Source of the DNA: Stenomitos rutilans HA7619-LM2
GTDB lineage: Bacteria; Cyanobacteriota; Cyanobacteriia; Leptolyngbyales; Leptolyngbyaceae
DNA length: 51,727 nt
Assembly: GCA_019358945.1 (NCBI GenBank)
Contig: JAHHIE010000046.1
Location: forward strand, 1-51,727
Direction of reading: 5' to 3'
Part shown: one piece after another, positions 17,279 through 25,426 of the stretch
Numbering within the stretch: the stretch's first letter is position 1
Layout: each line of letters starts with the position of its first letter
Notes under the pieces: model-generated
The model's database searches: none
The model's input: the letters and a program-made list of their open reading frames with translations, nothing else
What the model was told of the DNA's origin: nothing
Position numbers and translations under genes: made by a program

Positions 17279-17581
17279 ATGACCACTATTAAGTTTTTAA
17301 AAGAAGATCGAGAAATCGTCGTAGCTGATGGCGCAAACTTGAGACTCAAAGCCATCGAAAATCGCATCGACATCTATACTCTGGTGGGGAAAATGACCAA
17401 CTGCGGAGGTTATGGTCAATGTGGAACTTGCATCGTTGAAGTGGTCGATGGCATGGAAAACCTCTCTCCTCCAACTGAAACAGAAGAAAGAAAACTGAAA
17501 AAGAAACCCAGTACTTACCGTTTGGCATGCCAAACCCTAGTAAACGGTGCCGTAACGATCAAAACCAAGCCTTCTAAGTAG
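17279..17581 (+). CDS. [2Fe-2S] ferredoxin-like protein next to psbB
   Basis: A 100-residue soluble electron carrier with a 2Fe-2S fold. The cluster ligands are Cys42, Cys48, Cys51 (C-x5-C-x2-C in [11 protein letters not shown]) and Cys84 (RLACQT). This spacing differs from the plant-type photosynthetic ferredoxin (C-x4-C-x2-C), so it is probably not the main PetF. The basic C-terminus (KTKPSK) and KKK stretch are unusual for an acidic ferredoxin. A frame from 17207 is longer, but AAAGGA at 17267-17272 and the family N-terminus favour ATG 17279. Its place beside psbB suggests a role linked to photosystem II, which is inference. Confidence 0.9.
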   Translation: MTTIKFLKEDREIVVADGANLRLKAIENRIDIYTLVGKMTNCGGYGQCGTCIVEVVDGMENLSPPTETEERKLKKKPSTYRLACQTLVNGAVTIKTKPSK

Positions 17582-17754
17582 GGTTGATGTGGTATTGGCA
17601 ACTTCAAATAGCCCTGAATGAGTAAAGATTGGTGCAAAATGGCAACCTATAGAAAGCAGCAACAGAACTTAACAAATGTTCACTTTCTATGAGGCGAACT
17701 CGCAATGGTATTCTAAGGTGTATTGAAGCAGCGCTAGTTAATTAGGCAAGTCTT

Positions 17755-17871
17755 ATGCAAGTCAACGATCTTGGGTTTATTGCAAGCATCCTTTTTGTGT
17801 TGGTTCCATCTGTATTTCTGCTTATCCTTTACATTCAGACGGCAAGCAGCAATGCCAACAAAGATTCTTAA
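17755..17871 (+). CDS. psbM: Photosystem II protein M
   Basis: A 38-residue single-helix photosystem II subunit. The start [18 protein letters not shown] and the following helix are the PsbM signature; the C-terminus (ASSNANKDS) is the usual variable cytoplasmic tail. PsbM lies at the dimer interface. It was read directly: ATG 17755, stop TAA 17869-17871. It is followed by a strong intrinsic terminator at 17903-17932, so it forms the end of a transcript. The ferredoxin gene lies 173 bases upstream on the same strand. Confidence 0.96.
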   Translation: MQVNDLGFIASILFVLVPSVFLLILYIQTASSNANKDS

Positions 17872-17902
17872 GAGAGTAGTTCAGTATGGTTGATACGTTG
17901 AG

Positions 17903-17932
17903 GCGCTAGAGGCATTTGCCTCTAGCGCTTTT
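17903..17932 (+). terminator. Strong intrinsic terminator after psbM
   Basis: A 12-bp perfect stem, GCGCTAGAGGCA (17903-17914) and TGCCTCTAGCGC (17917-17928), with a two-base central loop (a larger loop if the A-T pair opens), followed by TTTT. It lies 31 bases after the psbM stop and is one of the clearest terminators in the window. Confidence 0.88.
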
Positions 17933-18095
17933 AGAGATCGAAGTCGTGAGTTTCTTTCCAATGTCACCCAGGGCTTTCCATGTTCCAAAGCGACCTATTA
18001 GTCAAGGGTAATGACATTCCGTGCGATCGTCCTCATAATACTCGCTGTAGAGAAGACGGTCAGGAGCAAAAACAAGCGCTTCCAGCAGATGCGTT

Positions 18096-18473
18096 CTAAT
18101 CAAGAGACTCAGTCGTATTGGGTGGATCCAAGCGGGTAAAAACTGATGTAACGTCTCCATCTGGTAGGTCTTGAAATTTAGTCAGCAACGATCGCAGTTT
18201 CATCCGGTGAATATAGGGCCAGCCTCCAGACGCTTCAATATCCTTCAGCAGACTATATAGCCCTTGACGGCTATCAGGCAAAGATTCTTGAAACAGGCTG
18301 TCGCGAATCTCCTGATGTAAGCCTTCCAAGGTTCTCAGTAGTGAAAGTAGCGCTAGATTATTGCCCTCTCGGCTGTGAGCCAAGCTCCAAACGGCATCAC
18401 TAACAGCCTTTAGCTTCGATTCAAATTCCAGTTGCTCTGCATCAAATCGATCGTGATTGCTCTTTAAGCTCAT
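18096..18473 (-). CDS. Conserved hypothetical protein
   Basis: A 125-residue, mostly helical soluble protein, rich in Leu, Ser, Glu and Asp. The pattern of residues 15-65 (EFESKLKAVSDAVWSLAHSR, then LALLSLLRTLEGLHQEIRDS) suggests a helical bundle. No signal peptide, membrane segment or catalytic motif is visible, and I know no function. It is divergent from psbO and converges on psbM. Good codon structure and a clear start at ATG 18473 support a real gene. Confidence 0.65.
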   Translation of the reverse strand: MSLKSNHDRFDAEQLEFESKLKAVSDAVWSLAHSREGNNLALLSLLRTLEGLHQEIRDSLFQESLPDSRQGLYSLLKDIEASGGWPYIHRMKLRSLLTKFQDLPDGDVTSVFTRLDPPNTTESLD

Positions 18474-18917
18474 GCAATAGATACCTGTGAAGACCGTCAG
18501 ACCATTTAGCTAAACAATTAACTTAAGTTTGGCTCCTAGCACACTTAAGCGCATTGGCGAAAAGCCATCCTGCAACATCATGCCTTTTACTTGGCACAAC
18601 TGTCATGATCAACGCCAATTTTGTTGTGCAAGTCAAAGTAAAGGCTACATTGCCATGTAAAATGCAGGATGAAACCTTTGTTAAATCATTCCGGGGACAT
18701 GAGAACTTAGTCAAGTGTAGGCATGGTTCAATTTGTCTCTTCGAGAATTGAGCGTTGTCTCAGGCGGTTAACGTCTGAGTTTCAGTTGAGTGCGCCTACT
18801 CATTGTCCTTTTTATTTAAGGGCCACTCCTAACTATCTCAATTCGTGAAGACCATTGAAACCCGGCTCTGGATTGCAGTGGCAAAAAAATATTTACGTCG
18901 ATATTATTGAGGTTTTC
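18474..18917. promoter_or_regulatory. Divergent region upstream of psbO
   Basis: The region should carry the psbO promoter and that of the leftward hypothetical gene. Open frames on both strands (18523-18751) have no protein-like composition. GAGG at 18909-18912 is the psbO ribosome binding site. No other element was recognised. Confidence 0.4.
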
Positions 18918-19748
18918 ATGAGGTACCGCGCTCTAACCGTTGCACTTCTGGCACTTTGCTTCAGCTTACTGACTGTTTTTTCTACAAGCCCAGCCCTTGC
19001 GAAGGAAGCCTTGACCTACGACCAAATTCGAGGAACAGGTCTGGCAAACAATTGCCCTCAATTGGAGGAAACGTCTCGTGGGTCGATTCCACTCGATTCT
19101 TCTAAGTCTTACTCTTTAACCTCTCTTTGCTTGCAGCCCACTAGCTTTTTGGTGAAAGAAGAATCTGCAAACAAGCGACAAAAGGCAGAGTTTGTCTCTG
19201 CCAAACTAATGACCCGCTACACGTCCTCGATCGAGTCGGTAGAGGGCAAGCTAAACGTCAATTCTGACGGCAGTCTCACCTTCGTTGAGCAAGATGGTAT
19301 TGATTTTCAAGCAGTCACTGTTCAGCTTCCTGGTGGTGAGCGCGTGCCGTTCCTCTTTACGATTAAGAGCCTGGTTGCTACAACCCAACCTGGCTCAAGC
19401 AGCATCAGCACGTCAACTGATTTTGAAGGGACCTTTAAAGTGCCTTCCTACCGCACCTCAAACTTTCTTGACCCCAAAGGTCGTGGCTTAACCGCGGGTT
19501 ACGATAATGCAGTTGCACTTCCAGGGCAAGCAGACGATGAGGAGTTAGCCAAGGAAAACACCAAGCGCTTTCAGCTTGACAAAGGTCAGATTTCGTTGCA
19601 GGTAGCCAAAGTGGACAACGTGACAGGCGAAATTGCTGGCACGTTTGAAAGCGAGCAGCCTTCGGAAACTGACATGGGTTCCAAACAGGCCAGTGACGTG
19701 AAGATTCGTGGCATTTTCTATGCGCGAGTTGAGCCTGCGGCAGCATAA
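18918..19748 (+). CDS. psbO: Photosystem II manganese-stabilizing protein
   Basis: Extrinsic lumenal 33-kDa protein that stabilises the oxygen-evolving Mn4CaO5 cluster. The 276-residue precursor has a signal peptide ending in SPALA near residue 31, and the mature protein starts KEALTYDQIRGTGLANNCP. Two Cys residues (NNCPQL and TSLCLQP) form the conserved disulfide. The DFEGTFKVPSYR and LDPKGRGL segments are family signatures. A longer frame from 18855 exists, but GAGG five bases from ATG 18918 and the normal signal peptide fix the start. It is followed by a probable structured RNA. Confidence 0.97.
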   Translation: MRYRALTVALLALCFSLLTVFSTSPALAKEALTYDQIRGTGLANNCPQLEETSRGSIPLDSSKSYSLTSLCLQPTSFLVKEESANKRQKAEFVSAKLMTRYTSSIESVEGKLNVNSDGSLTFVEQDGIDFQAVTVQLPGGERVPFLFTIKSLVATTQPGSSSISTSTDFEGTFKVPSYRTSNFLDPKGRGLTAGYDNAVALPGQADDEELAKENTKRFQLDKGQISLQVAKVDNVTGEIAGTFESEQPSETDMGSKQASDVKIRGIFYARVEPAAA

Positions 19749-19880
19749 GTTACTGTAACCAAACCTGCGATACTTCTAGGTAAAGGTGCTGGTCAGTTTT
19801 TGGAACCTTCACAAACCTCCACGCTTAGCAATCGCCCAGTGCGATCGTGGTTTTGAAGGCTGAAAGATAGGTCACTGATC

Positions 19881-20169
19881 GACTGACAGAGTTCCTAAGA
19901 GGTTGATTGCTGCGTTGTTCGCCAGCCCGTGATTAAAATCCGGGCTAACGGCATCAAACCCGCTAAGGCGAGTTGCACAACTCTTCCAGTCCTCTACCCT
20001 TCGGGAAGGCAACACTTACAGAGGACTTCATTCGATTAGCCCGCACTTCCAGTGCAGAGTAGGCAAGCGATCGTTGAAAGATCTGTCAGTCAACCGGGGC
20101 GATTAGACTTTATTTCTCACCATACATGGCATCTAAATTAGTTTGAGGGGGCGTAATGCCCCCTTTTTT
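19881..20169 (+). ncRNA. Candidate structured non-coding RNA downstream of psbO
   Basis: Nested complementary arms can be seen without any protein-coding frame. A closing stem pairs GACTGACAGA (19881-19890) with TCTGTCAGTC (20082-20091). CGGGCTAA (19941-19948) pairs with TTAGCCCG (20036-20043) and competes with an upstream AGCCCG (19924-19929). AGTCCTCT (19988-19995) pairs with AGAGGACT (20020-20027). Local hairpins lie at 19970-19983 (GAGTT/AACTC) and 20043-20055 (GCACT/AGTGC). The series ends in a strong terminator (20147-20169). A 6S RNA is one hypothesis, given the closing stem and size; I could not confirm it. It may also be a psbO 3' element. Confidence 0.45.
20147..20169 (+). terminator. 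Intrinsic terminator of the psbO / structured RNA transcript
   Basis: GGGGGC (20147-20152) and GCCCCC (20158-20163) form a six-base GC stem with loop GTAAT, followed by six T residues (20164-20169). It works only on the + strand. Confidence 0.88.
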
Positions 20170-20772
20170 GTGCTTTCATTGTTTCACCAAAGGTCTTCTA
20201 TACCCGTTAATGCAACGACTTTCAGTTGCTATCCTCAGTCGGATTTCTCTTTCCATCACTGTCAAGATTCATTTAGATACTGATTTAGATATTCACTCGT
20301 TACTCAGGTATTTAGCAACCATTAGTTTTTGCTTCCGCGCATGTCCGTAGAGTTAATGGGGTCTATAATACGTTTCTGAAGGAGTTATCCAATCGTCTTA
20401 AAGCTTACTGGGGAAAATGTACTCTCCAACCATGAGTGGAAACTCGTCTTTTAATGAGGTTAGTCTTGCTTCCAGATCAGTAAAAATGCCGTTGTGCTTG
20501 AGCTACAGAAACGAATAGGGTTGATTTGCAACGGTAGGACATTAGCACAGAGCTGAGGTTACATCGAAAGCGCTGAATTTAACTGAATGCTGAATTTGAC
20601 CCAGTATTAGTACTGCTTGATGCAAAGCATTGTTCCTTCTAGCCGAGTTGCCAGTCACTTAAAACACACTCTGCCCTCAAAGCGTGTTTTGTTCAGCTTG
20701 CCCTGCTGAGCGTCGATCGAGGCTGCGTTTGAATCGTCCTGATGTCACTTGCTCTACCGACTGAAATTCGTC
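20170..20772. other. Intergenic region upstream of sigF
   Basis: No gene was found in these 600 bases. A 64-codon frame at 20156-20350 overlaps the terminator and is not credible. ACACACTCTGCCCTCAAAGC and AGCGTGTTT near 20666-20692 could form a weak hairpin. The sigF promoter should lie here but was not resolved. Confidence 0.4.
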
Positions 20773-21549
20773 ATGCTTACGACAGCTAACTGTGAATTGA
20801 AAAGCGAGAGCTTGCAACTGCTGCGAGCCTATCAACAATCGCCATGTCTACAGGTTCGTAATCAATTAGTTGAGCTTAATTTTGGGTTAGTCAGAAAAGA
20901 AGCACACCACTGGCTGCATCAGTGTACTGAGTGCTACGAAGATTTGCTTCAGGTTGGTTCGATCGGCTTAATCCGCGCGATCGAACGCTTCGACCTCTCC
21001 AAAGGGCACGCCTTTAGTTCGTTTGCCATTCCTTACATTCGGGGCGAAATTCAGCACTATCTGCGCGACAAAAGCCCGTCTGTGCGCATTCCTCGCCGCT
21101 GGCAAGCACTTGAGCGTCAAGCGGCTTCAGCCGTGCGTGATTTGCAAGTTAAGCTTAAGCGCCAGCCGCTGGATTCAGAAATCGCAGCCGCGATCGACAT
21201 CGAGTTGGCAGAGTGGCAAGAAATTAAGTTGGCCTGCCGCAATCGGTCTCTGCTCAGCTTAGATGCGCCGATTCGCGAAGAAGAAGACGGAGCCTCATCG
21301 CTGGGTGATTTGGTGCCAGATACCCAGTATCGCAGCTTTCAGCTAGCGCAAGAAGACCAGCTTCGATTGCAACAGTCATTGGTGCAATTGGAAAATCGGA
21401 CTCGTGAAATTTTGGAGTTTGTTTTTCTTCACGACTTAACCCAAAAAGAGACGGCTGATCGCCTTGGAATCAGCGCTGTAACCGTTTCACGTCGAGTTAA
21501 AAAAGGTTTAGAGTCGCTTCAGAAGTTGATGGTCGGGTCGGACGACTAA
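20773..21549 (+). CDS. sigF: Group 3 alternative sigma factor, SigF type
   Basis: A 258-residue sigma factor of the SigF/SigB group. Region 2 is at about 30-100: LVELNFGLVRKEAHHW, then YEDLLQVGSIGLIRAIERFD, the core-binding helix, then FSSFAIPYIRGEIQHYLRD. Region 3 is at about 105-165. Region 4 is at about 195-255, with the helix-turn-helix TQKETADRLGISAVTVSRRV. In other cyanobacteria SigF controls pili, motility and some stress genes. The frame can start at TTG 20749, but ATG 20773 gives the normal N-terminus. No anti-sigma factor gene lies beside it. Confidence 0.9.
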   Translation: MLTTANCELKSESLQLLRAYQQSPCLQVRNQLVELNFGLVRKEAHHWLHQCTECYEDLLQVGSIGLIRAIERFDLSKGHAFSSFAIPYIRGEIQHYLRDKSPSVRIPRRWQALERQAASAVRDLQVKLKRQPLDSEIAAAIDIELAEWQEIKLACRNRSLLSLDAPIREEEDGASSLGDLVPDTQYRSFQLAQEDQLRLQQSLVQLENRTREILEFVFLHDLTQKETADRLGISAVTVSRRVKKGLESLQKLMVGSDD

Positions 21550-21686
21550 AGCGTCAGGGTTATGAGATCAGTCGCTGGGCTACGGATGGCGGCAGTGTTT
21601 TATGGAGCCTGTCGCCGTTTCATAAAAACAGGCTCACATTCTTTAGTTTAAGGATACAGACGTTTGAGCATACACCAGCGCCGATG

Positions 21687-24600
21687 CTAAGGTGCTTGTG
21701 GGAGGGTAAACCAAAAGGCTGCACCGTCTCCAGGGGCGCTAACAGCACCAATTTGTCCTCCGTGGGCCGTGATGATTTGACGGCAGAGATAAAGCCCCAA
21801 GCCAATACCCGTTGAACGGCGGGCACGGGGGCCGCGAGCATAGCGTTCAAAGAGAGAATCGCACTCGTCAGGAGTCATGCCGACACCATCGTCCTGAACG
21901 TTGCAGCGAATCAAGTCATCCTCAATGGTGGCCGTTATCGTGAGATGCAGTCCTGGTGGATTGTGTTTGAGGGCATTGGTAAGAAGGTTTTCAAAGACGC
22001 GCCGTATAAGAGCTGGATCAGCCGTTACAGGCGGTAGGTCGAGGGATACTTGATTGATTAACGTTGCCTGGTTTTCCACTAGCAGAGGGTCAAGGTCGTC
22101 TGCGATCGTCTGCACCAGATGATGCAGTGATAGCTTCTCGCAGTGTAGATGAATACCCCATGCTTCGCTAGAGTGGGCTTCTAAGAGGGAATTGATCATA
22201 CTGAGCTGGCGATCGCTGCTTTGTACCATGCGTTCTAAGACAGAGCGAGAGAGCGTGACCGCATCACCTGCCTTCTGCTCTAGGTTTTTGAGCACCATCA
22301 TCGTACCCATGATGGGTGTGCGCAGATCATGAGACACTGCATTCAAGAAGTCGTCTTTGGTTTGACTCAGTTCTTGAAGTTCCTGCATGTTTTGTTGTAG
22401 TTGAGCCGTGCGTTCCTGTACCTGCTGTTCCAGACTAGCCGCCAGCGTTTGCACTTGCTGGTACAGTTCGGCTTGCTGAACGGCGATCGCGACTTGCACC
22501 GCCAGTTGCTCTAATAGCTGAATCTCAAAGGTCGTCCAGTGGCGCGGCTGGTCGCACTGATTGGCAACCAGGACACCGAAGAAGTCATCGCCCAGGATGA
22601 TGGGAACGCCAATGCTGGCTTTGATGTGGCAGCGCGTGTAGTAATTGGACAACAAGGGTGGCAGTTTAGCACTGGTTGTATCGTCAATGGCCTGCACTTG
22701 CCCTTGAGCAAAGAGCGCCCGAATTTCACGTAGATACAGGTCATCCACAATCCAGGTGAGGATTGACCCCCACTCTGGGGCGGCAGACTCTGCAACGATT
22801 TTGCCCTGCCATGCCGCATCGATTTGACCGATAAAGACTCGATCGACCTTCAAGAATTGTCGAACTTCCGCGACGGTCGTCGTGAGAATTTGATCCAGGT
22901 TAAGCGATCTTCGGATACGCAGAGCAATTAACCCCAGAAGGCGATCGCGCTCGGCATTGGCTTGGAGTTGGGCAATTGATCGCTTACGTTGCGTGATATC
23001 TCGCACGATGGCTAAGACTTCATCCTTACCACTAACGACCAGACGGGCTTCGTAATCACGCCATTCATCTCGATTGAGCAGTTGATACTCAAAAATTTGA
23101 ATCTCACCTGTTTCCAGCGTGCGCTCAATGTAGGTCATTCGCTGCTTAGCGGTTTCAGGCGGCAACACTTCATAAACAGTTTTGCCAATCATATCGCTTG
23201 ATGAGAGTATCAAATCGTTCTCCTGATCGGCTTTACAGTCTAAGTACACCCCATCGCGGCGAATGCGGAACATCATGTCAGGAATAGCATTGAGAAACGC
23301 CAGGTTGCGCTCTTCGGTGATTTGGAGGGCTTCTTCTGTACGTTTGCGATCGGTAATATCGGTAGTAACCGTAAGCACACAGGAAACGCCGTGTAAGCGA
23401 ACAATTTCTGCTGACATAAGCGCAACGCCGATTTCACCAGACTTGCGGCGAAACTTCATTTCTAAGTCGCGCACTGAGCCAGTTCCCTGGAGGATTTGCA
23501 GCATTTTAGTACGGGCCGCTAGATCGACCCAAACGTTCAGATCTGCAATTGTAAGGCCGACGACTTCCTCCTTTTGATAGCCCGTCACCTGTAAAAAGCT
23601 ATCGTTGACATCAATGACGCGAACGAGAGGGGCAGGCTCTAACGTGGTGAGAACCATTGCTGTAGGGCTACAGCGAAAGACGATGGAAAATTTCTCCTCT
23701 GATTCGCGGAGAGCTTGCTCCGATCGCTTCCGCTCGGTGATATCCAGGATGTAGCCTTCGTAATGGGTCAAATCGCCCTGTTCGTCATAGATCAGGCTAC
23801 AAAAGTCATATACCCAGCGCGCGTCTCCGTCTGCCTTCACAATGCGGTAGTCTTGCTCGATCGCGGTCTGTTTTGCCGCACGGCCTGCGTCAACTTCCGC
23901 AGCCACTCTTGCAACATCGTCAGGGTAAATAATATCGCCGTAGAGCAGTCCACCGTCGATAAAATCTTCTGGTTGATAGCCAAACTGCTTGATATTGGCT
24001 GAGACATATTCCACTGGAAAGCCAGGTTGCGCTAACCAGCGAAAGACGACAACCGATCCTTCTGCAAAGAGGCGGCGTTCGCGATCGCTGGCTTGCTCTG
24101 CCTTTTTGCGGGCTGTGACATCAGTAAGAACAGCCAGGGAGCGAATAATAGTTCCTTCGGCATCTCGTTCGGCGATCGCGGACAGCAGAACGTCCATAAG
24201 CTCGCCATTCTGCTTTACAAACTGGTAGGGCACATCGGTACACAAGCCCGTTCTAAAGTAGTCGGGCAGCACAACCGTTTCGGCATAATGACGGGAGGCT
24301 GGAGTCATCAGCTCTACAGATTTGCGCCCTAACACGTCGCTGCGTGTGTAGCCCAGTGACGACAACCAATAGTCGCTGACGCTGATCAAACAGCCGTGCT
24401 GATCGATCGAGTGGAGCATTACGGGAGTGTTGTTGTAGAGCGATCGGTAGCGATATTCCCGCTCGCGCAACGCTTCTTCTGTGCGCTTACGGTCAGTGAT
24501 GTCGCGTTCAATGCCCAAGACTTCAGATTCACTGCTAACGACGAGGCGGACTTCATAGGCCCGCAGTTCGCCTTCCTCAGTTTCCCAGGCGTTGGGAAGC

Positions 24601-25031
24601 TCGTATTCCAGAGTTTGTAGCGCACCAGAATCAAGGGTACGGGCGATCGTCTCCAAACAGCGTTGAGCCAGATCGTCTGGTAAAAACTCTCGCAGATTTG
24701 TGCCCACGATCGTTTCACGACTAAACCCATGCGCTGCATCTTCAGGCGTTCCCTTAAAGTCCAGACTATCGCCGTTGCGGTTGACTAGAAAGACGCGATC
24801 GGGCAACGCCTGCAAAATCGCCTTATACCAAATTTGAGGGGGCTGGGGGGCTGACTGAGCAAGCGGGGGCAAATAGTTAGCCAGAATGCCCTGAAGCCGC
24901 TCAAACGCTGCCTCATCTCGACAGCATTCTCGTATTGCCTGTAGGTCAGCCGTATCAAGCATCATCGCCAATTCCTGCAAGTAACGCTGTCGCTCGTTGC
25001 TTCTGGTGTTTCTACCGCGTCGCACTCTCAT
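21687..25031 (-). CDS. Multi-PAS, GAF sensor histidine kinase
   Basis: A soluble kinase of about 1114 residues without membrane segments. It has about five PAS/PAC repeats between residues 55 and 700, each ending in a DITDRKR- or DVTARKK-type motif. A GAF domain follows at about 715-865 (FLKVDRVFIGQI, GVPIILGDDFFGVLVANQC), then a coiled-coil linker. The HisKA box SHDLRTPIMG lies near 890, and the HATPase domain has NLLTNALKHNP, DDGVGM and GIGLGLYLCRQI. The first and fifth PAS units are near duplicates (KTPEDAAHG/PDMMFRIRRDG and TLDSGALQTLEYEL/TLETGEIQIFEYQL), a sign of internal duplication. A TTG at 25052 would add seven residues; ATG 25031 was chosen. No response regulator lies beside it. 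Confidence 0.92.
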   Translation of the reverse strand: MRVRRGRNTRSNERQRYLQELAMMLDTADLQAIRECCRDEAAFERLQGILANYLPPLAQSAPQPPQIWYKAILQALPDRVFLVNRNGDSLDFKGTPEDAAHGFSRETIVGTNLREFLPDDLAQRCLETIARTLDSGALQTLEYELPNAWETEEGELRAYEVRLVVSSESEVLGIERDITDRKRTEEALREREYRYRSLYNNTPVMLHSIDQHGCLISVSDYWLSSLGYTRSDVLGRKSVELMTPASRHYAETVVLPDYFRTGLCTDVPYQFVKQNGELMDVLLSAIAERDAEGTIIRSLAVLTDVTARKKAEQASDRERRLFAEGSVVVFRWLAQPGFPVEYVSANIKQFGYQPEDFIDGGLLYGDIIYPDDVARVAAEVDAGRAAKQTAIEQDYRIVKADGDARWVYDFCSLIYDEQGDLTHYEGYILDITERKRSEQALRESEEKFSIVFRCSPTAMVLTTLEPAPLVRVIDVNDSFLQVTGYQKEEVVGLTIADLNVWVDLAARTKMLQILQGTGSVRDLEMKFRRKSGEIGVALMSAEIVRLHGVSCVLTVTTDITDRKRTEEALQITEERNLAFLNAIPDMMFRIRRDGVYLDCKADQENDLILSSSDMIGKTVYEVLPPETAKQRMTYIERTLETGEIQIFEYQLLNRDEWRDYEARLVVSGKDEVLAIVRDITQRKRSIAQLQANAERDRLLGLIALRIRRSLNLDQILTTTVAEVRQFLKVDRVFIGQIDAAWQGKIVAESAAPEWGSILTWIVDDLYLREIRALFAQGQVQAIDDTTSAKLPPLLSNYYTRCHIKASIGVPIILGDDFFGVLVANQCDQPRHWTTFEIQLLEQLAVQVAIAVQQAELYQQVQTLAASLEQQVQERTAQLQQNMQELQELSQTKDDFLNAVSHDLRTPIMGTMMVLKNLEQKAGDAVTLSRSVLERMVQSSDRQLSMINSLLEAHSSEAWGIHLHCEKLSLHHLVQTIADDLDPLLVENQATLINQVSLDLPPVTADPALIRRVFENLLTNALKHNPPGLHLTITATIEDDLIRCNVQDDGVGMTPDECDSLFERYARGPRARRSTGIGLGLYLCRQIITAHGGQIGAVSAPGDGAAFWFTLPQAP

Positions 25032-25426
25032 CTTCCTGGCAAAATTTATCAACAGCCATTTTCATAAGGAAGAATTTAAGCTGCTTACCTCTGAACAATC
25101 ACATCCCAAGCAACGCTTGGCGTGGAGATGCTTGTTTGCCCCTTCAATGCAACGCTAGAGAAAATAAGCGTGCGTTTAGCCAAAGAGCGGGTATCATCAC
25201 GGTCAACTTTATGTCTCAGCTCTTTGTCCATTAATGCAACTAAGTGCATAACCCATTCGTCTCCACTGTTAGCAGGAGGAGAAAAGCAAGCGATCGTGCT
25301 AACTAAAATCAAGCCTTTTAGGCTAAAAAGTAGAGTTTTTGGCTGAATTTCCTTCCAGGAACCTTCAGTCTTTTTCAAGGTCTGTAAATTTAACGCATCA
25401 TCAATGTATCTTTGGAGAACTTTCCC
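25032..25426. promoter_or_regulatory. Divergent region between the PAS kinase and the SLH protein
   Basis: About 395 bases with no credible gene; frames on both strands overlap one another. AGCCTTTTAGGCT (25310-25322) is a small palindrome. GGAG (25414-25417) is the ribosome binding site for the SLH protein gene. No promoter was assigned. Confidence 0.4.

Noticed and set aside
18523-18751. Two overlapping opposite frames upstream of psbO
   Set aside because: They exclude one another, have no family resemblance, and lie in the expected psbO promoter region.
19921-19970. Cobalamin riboswitch in the region after psbO
   Set aside because: GTGATTAAAATCCGGG recalls the riboswitch core, but the expected conserved downstream elements are not found and the next gene (sigF) is 600 bases away behind a terminator. 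It was kept only as part of an unassigned structured RNA.
20156-20350. 64-residue frame after the psbO-region terminator
   Set aside because: It starts inside the terminator and has no protein-like features.
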